This document shows positions 53,906 to 62,599 of a stretch of DNA of 64,000 nt, in pieces. This stretch comes from Caulobacteraceae bacterium (GTDB taxonomy: Bacteria; Pseudomonadota; Alphaproteobacteria; Caulobacterales; Caulobacteraceae). How positions within the stretch are numbered: the stretch's first letter is position 1; each line of letters starts with the position of its first letter. Made by a program: the position numbers and the translations under genes. The notes beneath the pieces were generated by a model. The model was not told the DNA's origin. It did not search any database and worked only from the letters and a program-made list of their open reading frames with translations. The stretch is taken from NCBI GenBank assembly GCA_027489335.1, contig JAIXZX010000002.1, positions 62,001-126,000 on the forward strand, written 5' to 3'.

Positions 53906-54178
53906 CTAGCGGCGGCGGAACTGCGGCCGCTGCTGACCGCCGCCCATGCGCGGGCCTTCGGTCTTGTGACGATAGGTGATGCGACCCTTTTCCAGGTCGT
54001 AAGGGGTCATCTCGACGGTGACCCGGTCGCCCACCAGCGAGCGGATGCGGTTCCGCTTCATGCGGCCGGCGGTGTAGGCGAGAATGGTGTGCTCGTTGTC
54101 CAGCTGAACCCGGAACCGGCCCTCGGGCAGCAGCTCGGTGATCACGCCTTCGAACTCGATGAATTCTTCCTTGGACAT
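53906..54178 (-). CDS. Second IF-1-like protein (C-terminally extended)
   Basis: The 90-residue protein is a clear IF-1 homologue: [70 protein letters not shown]. It differs from the canonical IF-1 at 14872 by a basic/Gly/Gln extension of about 18 residues ([16 protein letters not shown]) that could bind RNA. It may be a stress or growth-phase variant. It is separated from the mrp operon by 73 bases. Confidence 0.92.
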   Translation of the reverse strand: MSKEEFIEFEGVITELLPEGRFRVQLDNEHTILAYTAGRMKRNRIRSLVGDRVTVEMTPYDLEKGRITYRHKTEGPRMGGGQQRPQFRRR

Positions 54179-54499
54179 ACGTATCGTCTCCTGCTGGCCG
54201 CCGACGCCCGGCGAGCCGGCCTCATGGCCGGGCCCTTCCGCAAGGATGGGCGGTCCCCGCCAGGCGGCGGCAGAGCGGTTCAGACGCGCCAAAGGCCCCG
54301 CTCTGCGCCAGCGAACCGGCGCATGGAGGAGGCTTGAATGGCGGGCTTTCTAGAGAACCGCGCTGAAACGGACTTAGATCGAGCGTCGCGCGACGAAATG
54401 TCGAACCGACAACCTAGGGCCTGAGGCCTCAAAAGTCCAGTCGCCGCAATCCTGGGCCTTCCTTCGCCCCAAACCGCCAATTCTCGGCTAAGGAGCCCC
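54179..54499. other. Divergent intergenic region
   Basis: About 320 bases without a supported gene, upstream of both the second IF-1 gene (minus) and the flavoprotein gene (plus). I see no recognisable riboswitch, cold-shock box or palindromic operator in it. Confidence 0.4.
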
Positions 54500-55681
54500 A
54501 TGGAACCCAAATACGACGTGGTGGTGGCCGGCGCCGGCGCCGCCGGCATGATGTGCGCAGCCCAGGCCGCCCAGCGCGGCCGCAAGGTGCTGGTCATCGA
54601 CCACGCCAAGGCGCCGGGCGAGAAGATCCGCATCTCCGGCGGCGGCCGCTGCAACTTCACCAACATCAACACCACGCCCAACAACTTCCTGTCGGAGAAT
54701 CCGCGCTTCTGCATCTCGGCCCTGCGCCGCTACCGCCCCAAGGACTTCATCGCCCTGGTGGACAGCTATGGGATCGCTCACCACGAAAAGACCCTGGGCC
54801 AGCTGTTCTGCGACGGCTCGGCCCGCCAGATCATCGACCTGCTGCTGGCGGAAATGGCCAAGGGCGGCGCCGAGCTGCGCCTTGCCACCTCCATCCAGGC
54901 CATCAGCCACAACGACACCGGCTTCACCCTGCAGACCTCGGCCGGCGAGGTCGCCTGCCAGCGCCTGGTCATCGCCACCGGCGGCAAGTCGATCCCCAAG
55001 ATGGGCGCCTCAGGCTTTGGCTACGACGTCGCCCGCCAGTTTGGCTTGGCCGTCACCGAAACCCGCCCGGCCCTGGTCCCGCTGACCTTCGACGTCTCGC
55101 TACTGGAGCGCACCGCCCCCCTCGCCGGCGTCGCCGTGGACGCCACGGTGGCCGCTGGCAAGACCCGTTTCGCCGAGGCCCTGCTCTTCACGCACCGGGG
55201 CCTCAGCGGCCCGTCGATCCTGCAGGCCTCATCCTACTGGCGCGAGGGCCAGGAGATCGCCGTCGATCTCGCGCCCGGCCAGGACGTCTACGCCCATCTG
55301 CGCGCCGCACGCACCAGCCGCGCCAAGGCAGCCCCCGCCACCATCCTGGCCGAACTCCTGCCCAAGCGCCTGGCGCAGTATCTGGCTGAAACCCACGCGC
55401 CCAAGGGCAATATGGCCGACCAGTCCGACAAGGTCCTGCGCCCGCTGGCCGAAGCGGTGAACACCTGGCGGGTCAAGCCCGTGGGCTCCGAAGGCTACCG
55501 CACCGCCGAGGTCACCCTGGGCGGCGTCGACACCAATGAACTTGAGTCCCGCACCCTGGAATCCCGCAAGGTCCCGGGCCTCTACTTCATCGGCGAAGTG
55601 GTCGACGTCACCGGCTGGCTCGGCGGCTACAACTTCCAATGGGCCTGGGCCTCAGGCTGGAGCGCGGGACAGTCGGTCTGA
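54500..55681 (+). CDS. HI0933-type NAD(P)/FAD-dependent oxidoreductase
   Basis: The 393-residue protein has the FAD dinucleotide fold VVVAGAGAAGMMCAAQAAQRGRKVLVIDHAKAPGEKI, the family signature RISGGGRCNFTNIN and the closing GLYFIGEVVDVTGWLGGYNFQWAWASGWSAG. HI0933 proteins are flavoproteins with unknown substrates; the BaiN enzyme is one characterised relative. Soluble, cytoplasmic. Start with AAGGAGC upstream of the ATG. Confidence 0.93.
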   Translation: MEPKYDVVVAGAGAAGMMCAAQAAQRGRKVLVIDHAKAPGEKIRISGGGRCNFTNINTTPNNFLSENPRFCISALRRYRPKDFIALVDSYGIAHHEKTLGQLFCDGSARQIIDLLLAEMAKGGAELRLATSIQAISHNDTGFTLQTSAGEVACQRLVIATGGKSIPKMGASGFGYDVARQFGLAVTETRPALVPLTFDVSLLERTAPLAGVAVDATVAAGKTRFAEALLFTHRGLSGPSILQASSYWREGQEIAVDLAPGQDVYAHLRAARTSRAKAAPATILAELLPKRLAQYLAETHAPKGNMADQSDKVLRPLAEAVNTWRVKPVGSEGYRTAEVTLGGVDTNELESRTLESRKVPGLYFIGEVVDVTGWLGGYNFQWAWASGWSAGQSV

Positions 55682-55713
55682 CGAGAGGCCCCTCCCAGCC
55701 CGCGGAGCTCGGC

Positions 55714-55763
55714 GTAGCGCCTTGCGCTACATAGGGCTGGATTTTCGTAGCGCTTGACGCTAC
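55714..55763 (+). promoter_or_regulatory. Tandem palindromic operators of higBA
   Basis: Two 17-bp palindromes, GTAGCGC-CTT-GCGCTAC (55714-55730) and GTAGCGC-TTG-ACGCTAC (55747-55763), start exactly 33 bases apart and lie 29-78 bases before the toxin gene. The second overlaps a -35-like TTGACG. They are the probable binding sites of HigA or the HigBA complex. Confidence 0.7.
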
Positions 55764-55791
55764 AGTCAGGTCGTTGCAAACATCAGGGAGA

Positions 55792-56073
55792 ATGATCCAG
55801 ACATTCCGAAATCGGCAGACTGAGGCTGTCTTTCTGGGCGAGAGCCCGAAGGGCTTTCCCGCTGACCTCCTCAAGCGCGCGCGGCGAAAACTTCAGGTGC
55901 TCGACGCCGCCACGGATGTCGCTGACCTGAGGGATCCGCCGGGAAACCGACTCCACCAACTGGTCGAGGACCGTGAGGGTCAGTGGTCCATCAGTGTGAA
56001 TGACCAGTTCCGCATCTGCTTTGAATGGGGGCCGGCAGGCCCTGAGAACGTTGAGTTCACAGACTATCACTGA
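55792..56073 (+). CDS. higB: HigB/RelE-family toxin
   Basis: The 93-residue protein matches HigB toxins: TFRNRQTEAVFLGE, LKRARRKLQVLDAATDVADLRDPPGNRLHQLVEDREGQWSISVNDQFRICFEW. Such toxins cleave mRNA at the ribosome. The toxin gene precedes its antitoxin gene, as is usual for higBA. Start placed at the ATG with GGGAG just upstream; an earlier start is unlikely. Confidence 0.92.
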   Translation: MIQTFRNRQTEAVFLGESPKGFPADLLKRARRKLQVLDAATDVADLRDPPGNRLHQLVEDREGQWSISVNDQFRICFEWGPAGPENVEFTDYH

Positions 56074-56138
56074 GGCGCAGCGCAACGGGCGGATCGCTGC
56101 CCCCCACCGGCCCCAAGGCCCAAGAATGGAACGGACTC

Positions 56139-56459
56139 ATGGCTGTGCGTGACTACACGACCTTCGCCTCCCCCCTGGCCCATCCCGGGGAAATACTCCG
56201 GGAGGATTATCTTCCCGCAGTGAACCTGTCGCCCGGTGGTCTGGCCCGCGCCATGGGCCTCAAGGACCGCAGCCGGATCGAGCAACTGGTTCGAGAGCAA
56301 CGCGCCGTCACCTCTGACACGGCCCTGCGTCTGGCCAGGGTGTTCAGCACGTCCCCGGAATTCTGGATGAACCTCCAGGCGCAGCATGACCTCTCTCGGG
56401 AGGCGATCGCCAACCGCGAAGCCCTCAACCACATCCAGCCGCTGCGCGCGGCGGGTTGA
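56139..56459 (+). CDS. higA: HigA-type antitoxin
   Basis: The 106-residue protein is a VapI/HigA helix-turn-helix antitoxin, with SPLAHPGEILREDYLPAVNLSPGGLARAMGLKDRSRIEQLVREQRAVTSDTALRLARVFSTSPEFWMNLQAQHDL. It should neutralise HigB and repress the operon through the palindromes upstream. The gene follows the toxin after 65 bases. Confidence 0.93.
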   Translation: MAVRDYTTFASPLAHPGEILREDYLPAVNLSPGGLARAMGLKDRSRIEQLVREQRAVTSDTALRLARVFSTSPEFWMNLQAQHDLSREAIANREALNHIQPLRAAG

Positions 56460-56489
56460 GCATCGTCAAGATCGACGATCCAACCCCGC

Positions 56490-57002
56490 CTACCCCCCAA
56501 ACCCCACCCGCGCCACCGGCGCCCACGGCCCGCCCAGATAGCGCCAGACCAGCAGGCCCTCGGCGGTGATGTCGAAGGGCTCGAACTCCAGTTGCAGCCG
56601 CTCGCACAGCGCCCTCGCCTCGGCCGGGTCGGCCTTGTTCTGGATGGTGATGTGGGGGCGGAAAGCCGCGCGGTCCTGCGGCGTCAGCCAGGGCGCGAAG
56701 GCCTGGACCAGTTCGGCGCGCAGGGCCTCCAGTTCGGCCGAGGCGATGCGATAGGCCACCCCGCGGCCGATGAACCAGGGGCCGCGAACCTCCAGCCGCA
56801 TCGGCGCCCGACTTACACAGGCCGCCCTCACCGCCTCCGCCACCCGCGCCTCCTGCTCGCCTGGCAGGGCGTGGAACAGGGTCAGGTGGGCTGGAACCAC
56901 ATTGCGATGGGCTGGAAAATGCGCACGACGCAGATCGTTGAACCAGTCGAAACCGCCCTCGTCCAGGGCGGCGGTGATGATCAGGGGCGCGGCGTCGGGC
57001 AT
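56490..57002 (-). CDS. 2'-5' RNA ligase family protein
   Basis: This 170-residue protein has the two HxT/S motifs of the 2H phosphoesterase fold, AHLTLFHAL near residue 32 and PHITIQNK near residue 112. It should act on RNA with 2',3'-cyclic phosphate ends or related cyclic phosphodiesters. Start placed at MPDAAPLIITAAL. Single gene. Confidence 0.87.
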   Translation of the reverse strand: MPDAAPLIITAALDEGGFDWFNDLRRAHFPAHRNVVPAHLTLFHALPGEQEARVAEAVRAACVSRAPMRLEVRGPWFIGRGVAYRIASAELEALRAELVQAFAPWLTPQDRAAFRPHITIQNKADPAEARALCERLQLEFEPFDITAEGLLVWRYLGGPWAPVARVGFGG

Positions 57003-57151
57003 GGCGTCAATCGGCCTCCACGGGGCTTGTAAGCTTGACCATCTAGACCCCGGTATGGCCCCTGGCCGGTTGACGTGCGACCCCGGCTGGGGCTTGCTCC
57101 CCCCTCGCGATGCGCCGAACCATTTTAAGAGCGCTCGGGGAGGATTTGAAA

Positions 57152-58681
57152 TTGGCCCAGAATTCATCGGGCGACAGCGAGCGGCTGCCGTTCAAGACCA
57201 AGCTCGCCTTTGGGGTCGGCAGCGGCGCGGAATCCATCGCGCTGTTCTCCGTCGGCTCCTACGCCATGCTCTACTACAATCAGGTCCTGGGGCTTGAGGC
57301 CCATCTGGCGGGCCTCGCCATTTCGGCCAGCCTGTTCCTGGACGGGATTTCCGACCCCCTGGTGGGGTCGCTGTCGGACCGCACCAAGTCCCGCTGGGGC
57401 CGGCGGCACATCTACATGTTCTTCGCCCCCATCCCCATCGTCCTGTCGTTGTGGGCGATCTTCAACCCGCCGGACGGCCTGGGGACCTGGGCGCTGTTCT
57501 CCTGGTTCGCCGTGACCGTGATCATGCTGCGCCAGTCCATGACCTTCTATCACACCCCGCACCTGGCCTTGGGCAGCGAGCTCAGTCGCGACTACACCGA
57601 ACGCTCCAAGGTGATGTCCTACAACAGCTTCTTTACCTGGGCGGGGGCTGCGGCCACCACCTGGATCGCGCTGTCCTACTTCTTCCAGGCGACGCCGGAA
57701 TATCCTCGCGGCCTGCTCAACCCCGAGCCCTACGGGCCCTTCGCCTTCATCATGGGCGGCATCGCCCTGGTGCTGCTGGCGGCTTCGGCCTGGTTCACCC
57801 GCGACCGAATTCCCCACCTGCCCAAGCCGCCGGAGAACCTGCCGAAATATAGCCCCTTTGAGTTCTTCAAGGACATCGGCAAGGCGTTCAACAACATCAA
57901 CTATGTCTGGCTGCTGGTCGCCTACTTCTTCCTCAGCATGATGATCGGCCTGCGCGGCGGCCTGCATCTCTACACCAATACCTACTACTGGGGCCTGGGG
58001 TCGGAGCAGATCCGCTTCTTCGTCATCGGCTCCTTCGCCGGCTACCTGTCGGCCTTCCTGTTCGCTGCGGCCCTGCATGGCAAGTTCGACAAGAAGGCCA
58101 CCATCATCGTCTCGGCCATCGTCTATGCGCTGGCGCCGTCGATCCCGATCCTGATGGGCTTCGCCGGCACACTGACGCAGCAGACGCCCAATCTCCTGGC
58201 CATCCTCATCGCCTTCTCGGTGCTCAGCTATGGCGCGGCGAGCGTGCTCTCTATCAGCATCATGTCGGCGCTCGCCGACATCGCCGACGAGAACGAGCTG
58301 AAGTTCGGCCTCCGTCAGGAAGGTGTGCTCTATTCCACCCGCGCCCTGTTCGCGAAGGTCGACCAGGCCATCGGCGCGGCCCTGGCGGGCTTCGTGCTCA
58401 CCTTCATCAACTTCCCGGTCAAGGCTCAGATCGGCGAAGTCCCCGCCCAGGTGATCTGGGATCTTGCCCTGTGGGATGGCGTCCTGGCCGGCATCCCCGG
58501 CTTCATCGCCGTCTTCTTCTACGCCCGCTACAAGATCACCCGGGCCACCTATGAAGAAACCAAGGCCGCCCTGGCCGCCCGCCGGGCCGCAGGCCTCGCC
58601 CCACAGGCCATGGCCGCCTCGGCCGCCATCGACGTGCCCGAGCCCATGGTTCCGCCCGCCGCGCCGCGGCCCGCCGAGTAA
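57152..58681 (+). CDS. GPH family sugar:cation symporter-like MFS transporter
   Basis: The protein of about 509 residues has 12 helices and the signature of the glycoside-pentoside-hexuronide family: LFLDGISDPLVGSLSDRTKSRWGRRHIYMFF near the start of the body, and SALADIADENELKFGLRQEG in the second half. It should import a glycoside with a cation. I place the start at TTG 57152 (MAQNSSGDS) because GGGGAGG lies eight bases before it; an ATG at 57110 without ribosome-binding site would add 14 residues. Confidence 0.88.
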   Translation: MAQNSSGDSERLPFKTKLAFGVGSGAESIALFSVGSYAMLYYNQVLGLEAHLAGLAISASLFLDGISDPLVGSLSDRTKSRWGRRHIYMFFAPIPIVLSLWAIFNPPDGLGTWALFSWFAVTVIMLRQSMTFYHTPHLALGSELSRDYTERSKVMSYNSFFTWAGAAATTWIALSYFFQATPEYPRGLLNPEPYGPFAFIMGGIALVLLAASAWFTRDRIPHLPKPPENLPKYSPFEFFKDIGKAFNNINYVWLLVAYFFLSMMIGLRGGLHLYTNTYYWGLGSEQIRFFVIGSFAGYLSAFLFAAALHGKFDKKATIIVSAIVYALAPSIPILMGFAGTLTQQTPNLLAILIAFSVLSYGAASVLSISIMSALADIADENELKFGLRQEGVLYSTRALFAKVDQAIGAALAGFVLTFINFPVKAQIGEVPAQVIWDLALWDGVLAGIPGFIAVFFYARYKITRATYEETKAALAARRAAGLAPQAMAASAAIDVPEPMVPPAAPRPAE

Positions 58682-58689
58682 CAGGCAGC

Positions 58690-58720
58690 AAAAAGGGCCC
58701 CCGCAACTCTGCGGGGGCCC
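58690..58720 (-). terminator. Terminator between MFS and fasciclin genes
   Basis: A stem of about 11 bp, GGGCCCCCGCA / TGCGGGGGCCC, with a short loop is followed on the minus strand by TTTTT. It lies 26 bases after the fasciclin stop and should terminate that transcript; the plus strand has no T tract. Confidence 0.8.
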
Positions 58721-58746
58721 TCCGTGTCTGTGCGGTCAGGCCAGCC

Positions 58747-59337
58747 TTAGGCGGCGGGCATGATCACGGTGTCGATCACGTGGATCACGCCGTTCGACTG
58801 GTCGAGGTCGGTGGCCGTAACCATGGCCGTGCCGCCCTGGGCGTCGGTCAGCTGGACGCCGCCATTGACGACAGAGGCCTTCAGCTCTTCGCCCTGAACG
58901 GTGGTCAGGGTGGCCGTGCCGCCGCCGGCTTCGATGGCGGCCATGATGTCGGCGGCCATCAGTTCGCCCGACACCACATGATAGGTGAGGATCTTGGTCA
59001 GCTGATCCTTGGAGTCCGGCTGGACCAGCGTGTCGACCGTGCCGGCCGGCAGCTTTTCAAAGGCCGCGTTGGTGGGCGCGAACACGGTGAACGGACCGGG
59101 GCCCGACAGGGTCTCCACCAGATCGGCCGCTTGGACGGCGGTCACCAGGGTGGTGTGGTCGGGAGAGGCCTGAGCGCCTGCGACAATGTTGGTCTGCGTC
59201 ACGGCCGGCTCAGCGGCAGCCATCGGTTCAGCTTCCGGCGCAGCGGCGGTGTCTTCCGCCTGCGAGCAGGCCGACAGGGTGAAAGCAAGCGCGAGCGCGG
59301 AGACGCCGGCGAGAATGCGGAATTTCGGTTCGGTCAT
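58747..59337 (-). CDS. Fasciclin-domain lipoprotein
   Basis: The 196-residue protein has a lipobox LSAC (residues 21-24), a short acidic linker and one fasciclin (FAS1) domain: LVTAVQAADLVETLSGPGPFTVFAPTNAAFEKLPAGTVDTLV, ILTYHVVSGELMAADI and NGVIHVIDTVIMP. It is probably a surface or periplasmic adhesion or structural protein. A perfect 9-bp hairpin (CGCCGGGCG / CGCCCGGCG at 59357-59377) sits in the leader 20 bases before the start. Confidence 0.92.
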   Translation of the reverse strand: MTEPKFRILAGVSALALAFTLSACSQAEDTAAAPEAEPMAAAEPAVTQTNIVAGAQASPDHTTLVTAVQAADLVETLSGPGPFTVFAPTNAAFEKLPAGTVDTLVQPDSKDQLTKILTYHVVSGELMAADIMAAIEAGGGTATLTTVQGEELKASVVNGGVQLTDAQGGTAMVTATDLDQSNGVIHVIDTVIMPAA

Positions 59338-59638
59338 GGACAGTCCCTCGGATGGGCGCCGGGCGATGCGCCCGGCGTCTTGGAAGGGGTTACGAGTCCG
59401 GCCCCCACCCCGGATGCGCGAAAGTTAAGACTTTCTCCCGCGCACCGGGCAGAACGCCGCCACGGCAGAGCCCGTTCCCCCGGGCGCGGCCATAAGGCGC
59501 AATCCGACGACAGGACACGGTCGCCAGCGCCGCCAAGTCCCTGGGTTGGCGCGCTTTCCGACCCAAGACCCCGGTTTCCCTTTCACGAACCGCGCCCTAA
59601 GGTCCGCCCCCTTCTCAATTTAATCACGGGCCTCGCCC
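59338..59638. other. Divergent intergenic region
   Basis: About 300 bases upstream of the fasciclin gene (minus) and the ABC exporter (plus). Apart from the leader hairpin at 59357-59377, I see no defined promoter or operator. Confidence 0.4.
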
Positions 59639-60646
59639 ATGCCGCAGATCCTCGTCGAGGACCTGGCCAAGACCTATCGCGTCGCCGAGCGCGATCCCGG
59701 CCTGCTGGGCGCGGTCAAGGGTCTGGTCCATCGCCGCCACCGCACGGTCCAGGCCCTGCGGGACGTCTCCTTTTCCCTGGAGGCGGGCGAACTGCTGGGC
59801 TTCATCGGGCCCAACGGGGCGGGCAAGTCCACCACCATCAAGATCCTCTCAGGCATCCTCAAGCCCGACGCCGGCGTGGTGCGGGTGAACGGCCGCGTCC
59901 CCTTCACCGATCGCATCGCCCACGTCTCCCGGATCGGCGTGGTGTTCGGCCAGCGCACCCAGCTCTGGTGGGACCTGCCAGTCGCCGAGGGGTTCGACCT
60001 CCTGGCCGACATCTATCGCGTCGAGCCGGCCCGCTACCGCGCCAACCGCGATGAGCTTGTGGCCCTGCTGCGCCTGGAGCGGGTGCTGGACCAGCCGGTG
60101 CGCCAGCTGTCGCTCGGCCAGCGGATGCGCGCCGAGATCGCCGCGGCCTTGCTGCACGAACCCGACATCCTGTTCCTGGACGAGCCGACCATCGGCCTGG
60201 ACGCGCCGTCCAAGCTGGCCGTCCGCGAGGTGGTCCGCCGCCTGAACCGCGCGCGCGGCGTCACCGTGCTGCTGACCACCCACGACATGCACGACATCGA
60301 GGCTCTGGCGCAGCGGGTCATCGTCATCGGCCATGGCCAGGTCCTGGCCGACAGCCCGTTCGAGACCCTGCGCGCCAATGTGCTGGCCGAACGGCGCCTG
60401 GTGGTCGATTTCGCCCACGAGGCGCCTGACCTCGCCTCGATGGCCCTCGCCCTCCCTGGCGTCGAGGTGCGCCGCCGCAAGGGCCAGACCCTGGAGCTGG
60501 CCTTCGATCCGGCCCGGACGCCGACGCCCAACCTGATCACCGCCCTCGCCGCGGCCCACGAGGTGGTCGACATCCATGTGGGCGAGCCAGCCATCGAAGA
60601 GGTCATCGCCCGCTTCTACGATCTGCACGGCGCGGGCGAGGCCTGA
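59639..60646 (+). CDS. ABC-2 type exporter ATP-binding protein
   Basis: This 335-residue ABC ATPase has an N-terminal extension, Walker A GPNGAGKST near residue 58, signature LSLGQRMRAEIAAALLHEPDILFLDEPTIGLD and switch His in TTHDMHD. The C-terminal domain of about 100 residues (LVVDFAHEAPDL...) is found in ABC-2 drug/viologen-type exporters. It works with two permeases encoded directly downstream. The substrate is unknown. Confidence 0.92.
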   Translation: MPQILVEDLAKTYRVAERDPGLLGAVKGLVHRRHRTVQALRDVSFSLEAGELLGFIGPNGAGKSTTIKILSGILKPDAGVVRVNGRVPFTDRIAHVSRIGVVFGQRTQLWWDLPVAEGFDLLADIYRVEPARYRANRDELVALLRLERVLDQPVRQLSLGQRMRAEIAAALLHEPDILFLDEPTIGLDAPSKLAVREVVRRLNRARGVTVLLTTHDMHDIEALAQRVIVIGHGQVLADSPFETLRANVLAERRLVVDFAHEAPDLASMALALPGVEVRRRKGQTLELAFDPARTPTPNLITALAAAHEVVDIHVGEPAIEEVIARFYDLHGAGEA

Positions 60647-60650
60647 GCCC

Positions 60651-61484
60651 ATGGACGCCGCCCGCCCCTACCTCGCCGCCTTCTCCAGCCGCTTCCTGCT
60701 GATGCTGCAGTACCGGGCCGCGGCCATCGCCGGCTTCGCCACCCAGTGCTGGTGGGGCGGGATCAAGGTGATGATCTATGCGGCCTTCTTCGCCGCGGCG
60801 CCCGGCGCGGCGGCGGCCTCGCCCATGACGCTGGCCCAGGTCATCACCTACACCTGGCTCGCCCAGGCGCTCCTGGCGCTGACCCCCTGGAGCGCCGACC
60901 CCGAGGTCGCCCTGTCGGTGCGCACGGGGTCTGTGGCCTATGACCGCCTGCGGCCGGTGGACACCTACAGCCTCTGGTACGTCCGGGGCGCGGCCTGGAT
61001 GGCCTCGCGGGCGGTTCCAAGGGCGGCCCTGATGGTCCTGGGGGCTGGCCTCGTCCTGCCGCTGATCGGCCTTTCGGACTGGGCGTGGAAGCCGCCGCCG
61101 ACCCTGGCCGCGGCCGCCGCCTTCGCGGTGTCCCTGCCGCTGGCCCTGGCGCTCTCCTCCGCCTTTCTGATGATCGTCAACATCATCGTCGCCGCCACCC
61201 TCACTGACCGCGGCGTCAATGTGCTGTTCAACAGCCTGATCATCGTCTTCTCCGGCAACCTCCTGCCGCTGGCCCTCTATCCGGACTGGGCGCAGACGGC
61301 CCTGCTGATGCAGCCCTTCGCCGGCATGATGGACATACCCCTGCGTCTCTATGTCGGTCAGCTGAGCGGGACCGGCGCCCTGGCGGGGCTCGGACTGCAA
61401 GTCTTCTGGACCTCGGCCCTGATCCTCCTCGGCCGCTGGGCCATGGCCCGCGTCATGCGCCGGCTGGAAGTCCAGGGGGGCTGA
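60651..61484 (+). CDS. ABC-2 family exporter permease 1
   Basis: The 277-residue protein has six hydrophobic helices and matches ABC-2 family permeases of the DUF990/COG4587 type (RPYLAAFSSRFLLMLQYRAAAIAGFATQCWWG; GVNVLFNSLIIVFSGNLLPLALYPDW). Start at the ATG four bases after the ATPase stop; the longer frame overlaps the ATPase gene. Confidence 0.88.
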   Translation: MDAARPYLAAFSSRFLLMLQYRAAAIAGFATQCWWGGIKVMIYAAFFAAAPGAAAASPMTLAQVITYTWLAQALLALTPWSADPEVALSVRTGSVAYDRLRPVDTYSLWYVRGAAWMASRAVPRAALMVLGAGLVLPLIGLSDWAWKPPPTLAAAAAFAVSLPLALALSSAFLMIVNIIVAATLTDRGVNVLFNSLIIVFSGNLLPLALYPDWAQTALLMQPFAGMMDIPLRLYVGQLSGTGALAGLGLQVFWTSALILLGRWAMARVMRRLEVQGG

Positions 61485-61489
61485 CGGCC

Positions 61490-62293
61490 ATGAACAGTTT
61501 CCACCTGATCCTCCGTTACTTCAGCGCCTCACTGCGCAGCCAGCTGCAGTACCCCGGCTCGGCCATCATGCTGGGGATCGGCGCCTTCCTGACCACCATC
61601 ATCGACATGCTGGCCGCCTGGGCCCTGTTCGACCGCTTCGGCCAGGTCCAGGGGTGGGGGCTGGGGCACATCGCGGTGTTCTATGGCGTGGTCTCCACCA
61701 GCTTCGCCCTGACCGACTTCTTCACCCGGGGCTTCGATGTCTTCGGCGGTGAGTTCGTCAAGACCGGCGCCTTCGACCGCATCCTGCTGCGGCCCAGGTC
61801 GCCGGCCCTGCAGCTGGTCGGTTACGAGTTCCGCCTCAGCCGCTTCGGCCGTCTGGCCCAAGCCCTGCTGGTGCTGTTCGTGGGCGCCGCCGTGGTCGGC
61901 GTCGACTGGACCCCGGACAAGGTCCTGCTGCTCGCCTGGACCATCACTGGCGGGGTGGCCCTGTTCACCGGACTCCTGGTCCTTCAGGCCAGCTTCGCCT
62001 TCTGGACCACCGAGAGCCTGGAGGTGTTCAACGTGCTGACCTATGGCGGCATCCAGGCCGCCCAGTTTCCCTTGAGCCTCTACGCCGCCTGGTTCCGCAA
62101 CTTCCTGATCTTCGTCGTGCCGCTCGGCTGCGTGGCCTACTATCCGGTGCTGGCCATCCTGGATCAGCCCGATCCCCTCGGCGCCCCGGACTGGTGGCTG
62201 CCCACGGCGCCGGCCATGGGCTTCGCCTTCCTGGCCGCATCCTTCCTCGCCTGGCGCGCCGGCATCAGCCGCTACACCTCGACGGGCAGCTGA
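61490..62293 (+). CDS. ABC-2 family exporter permease 2
   Basis: The 267-residue six-helix protein resembles COG3694-type permeases (SLRSQLQYPGSAIMLGIGAFLTTIIDMLAAWALFDRFG; DVFGGEFVKTGAFDRILLRPRSPALQLVG). It forms a heteromeric exporter with permease 1 and the ATPase, five bases apart in one operon. Confidence 0.88.
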   Translation: MNSFHLILRYFSASLRSQLQYPGSAIMLGIGAFLTTIIDMLAAWALFDRFGQVQGWGLGHIAVFYGVVSTSFALTDFFTRGFDVFGGEFVKTGAFDRILLRPRSPALQLVGYEFRLSRFGRLAQALLVLFVGAAVVGVDWTPDKVLLLAWTITGGVALFTGLLVLQASFAFWTTESLEVFNVLTYGGIQAAQFPLSLYAAWFRNFLIFVVPLGCVAYYPVLAILDQPDPLGAPDWWLPTAPAMGFAFLAASFLAWRAGISRYTSTGS

Positions 62294-62328
62294 CCTCCGC
62301 TAGCGCTGACCGCCAGCCTCGGCTAAGA

Positions 62329-62346
62329 TGACCATCTATATAGTCA
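62329..62346 (+). promoter_or_regulatory. Possible operator/-10 of the phd-vapC pair
   Basis: TGAC-N10-GTCA (TGACCATCTATATAGTCA) is an 18-bp inverted repeat containing a -10-like TATATA at 62337-62342, 11 bases before the antitoxin gene. It would suit autoregulation by the antitoxin. Confidence 0.45.
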
Positions 62347-62356
62347 GGAGCAGAAG

Positions 62357-62599
62357 ATGAGCGCCGTAAGCCTTGCCGACGCCAAAGCCCATCTCAGCGA
62401 GTTGGTGGACCGGGTAGAATCCGGTGAATCCATCGAGATTACCCGCCGCGGCAAGCGCGTGGCTCGCCTGACGACCACCGATCGTCCGCGAAAGACGGTC
62501 GATCTGACAGCGCTCCAGGCGCTGACCCAGGCCATGTCCCCAGCCACCCAGGACGCAGCCGACCTCGTCCGCGCCCTGCGCGACGGCGAACGTTATTGA
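62357..62599 (+). CDS. Phd/YefM-type antitoxin
   Basis: The 80-residue protein matches Phd/YefM antitoxins: [43 protein letters not shown] followed by a variable toxin-binding tail. It binds its PIN-domain toxin and represses transcription. AGGAG precedes the start. The stop overlaps the toxin start codon (TTGA). Confidence 0.92.
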   Translation: MSAVSLADAKAHLSELVDRVESGESIEITRRGKRVARLTTTDRPRKTVDLTALQALTQAMSPATQDAADLVRALRDGERY

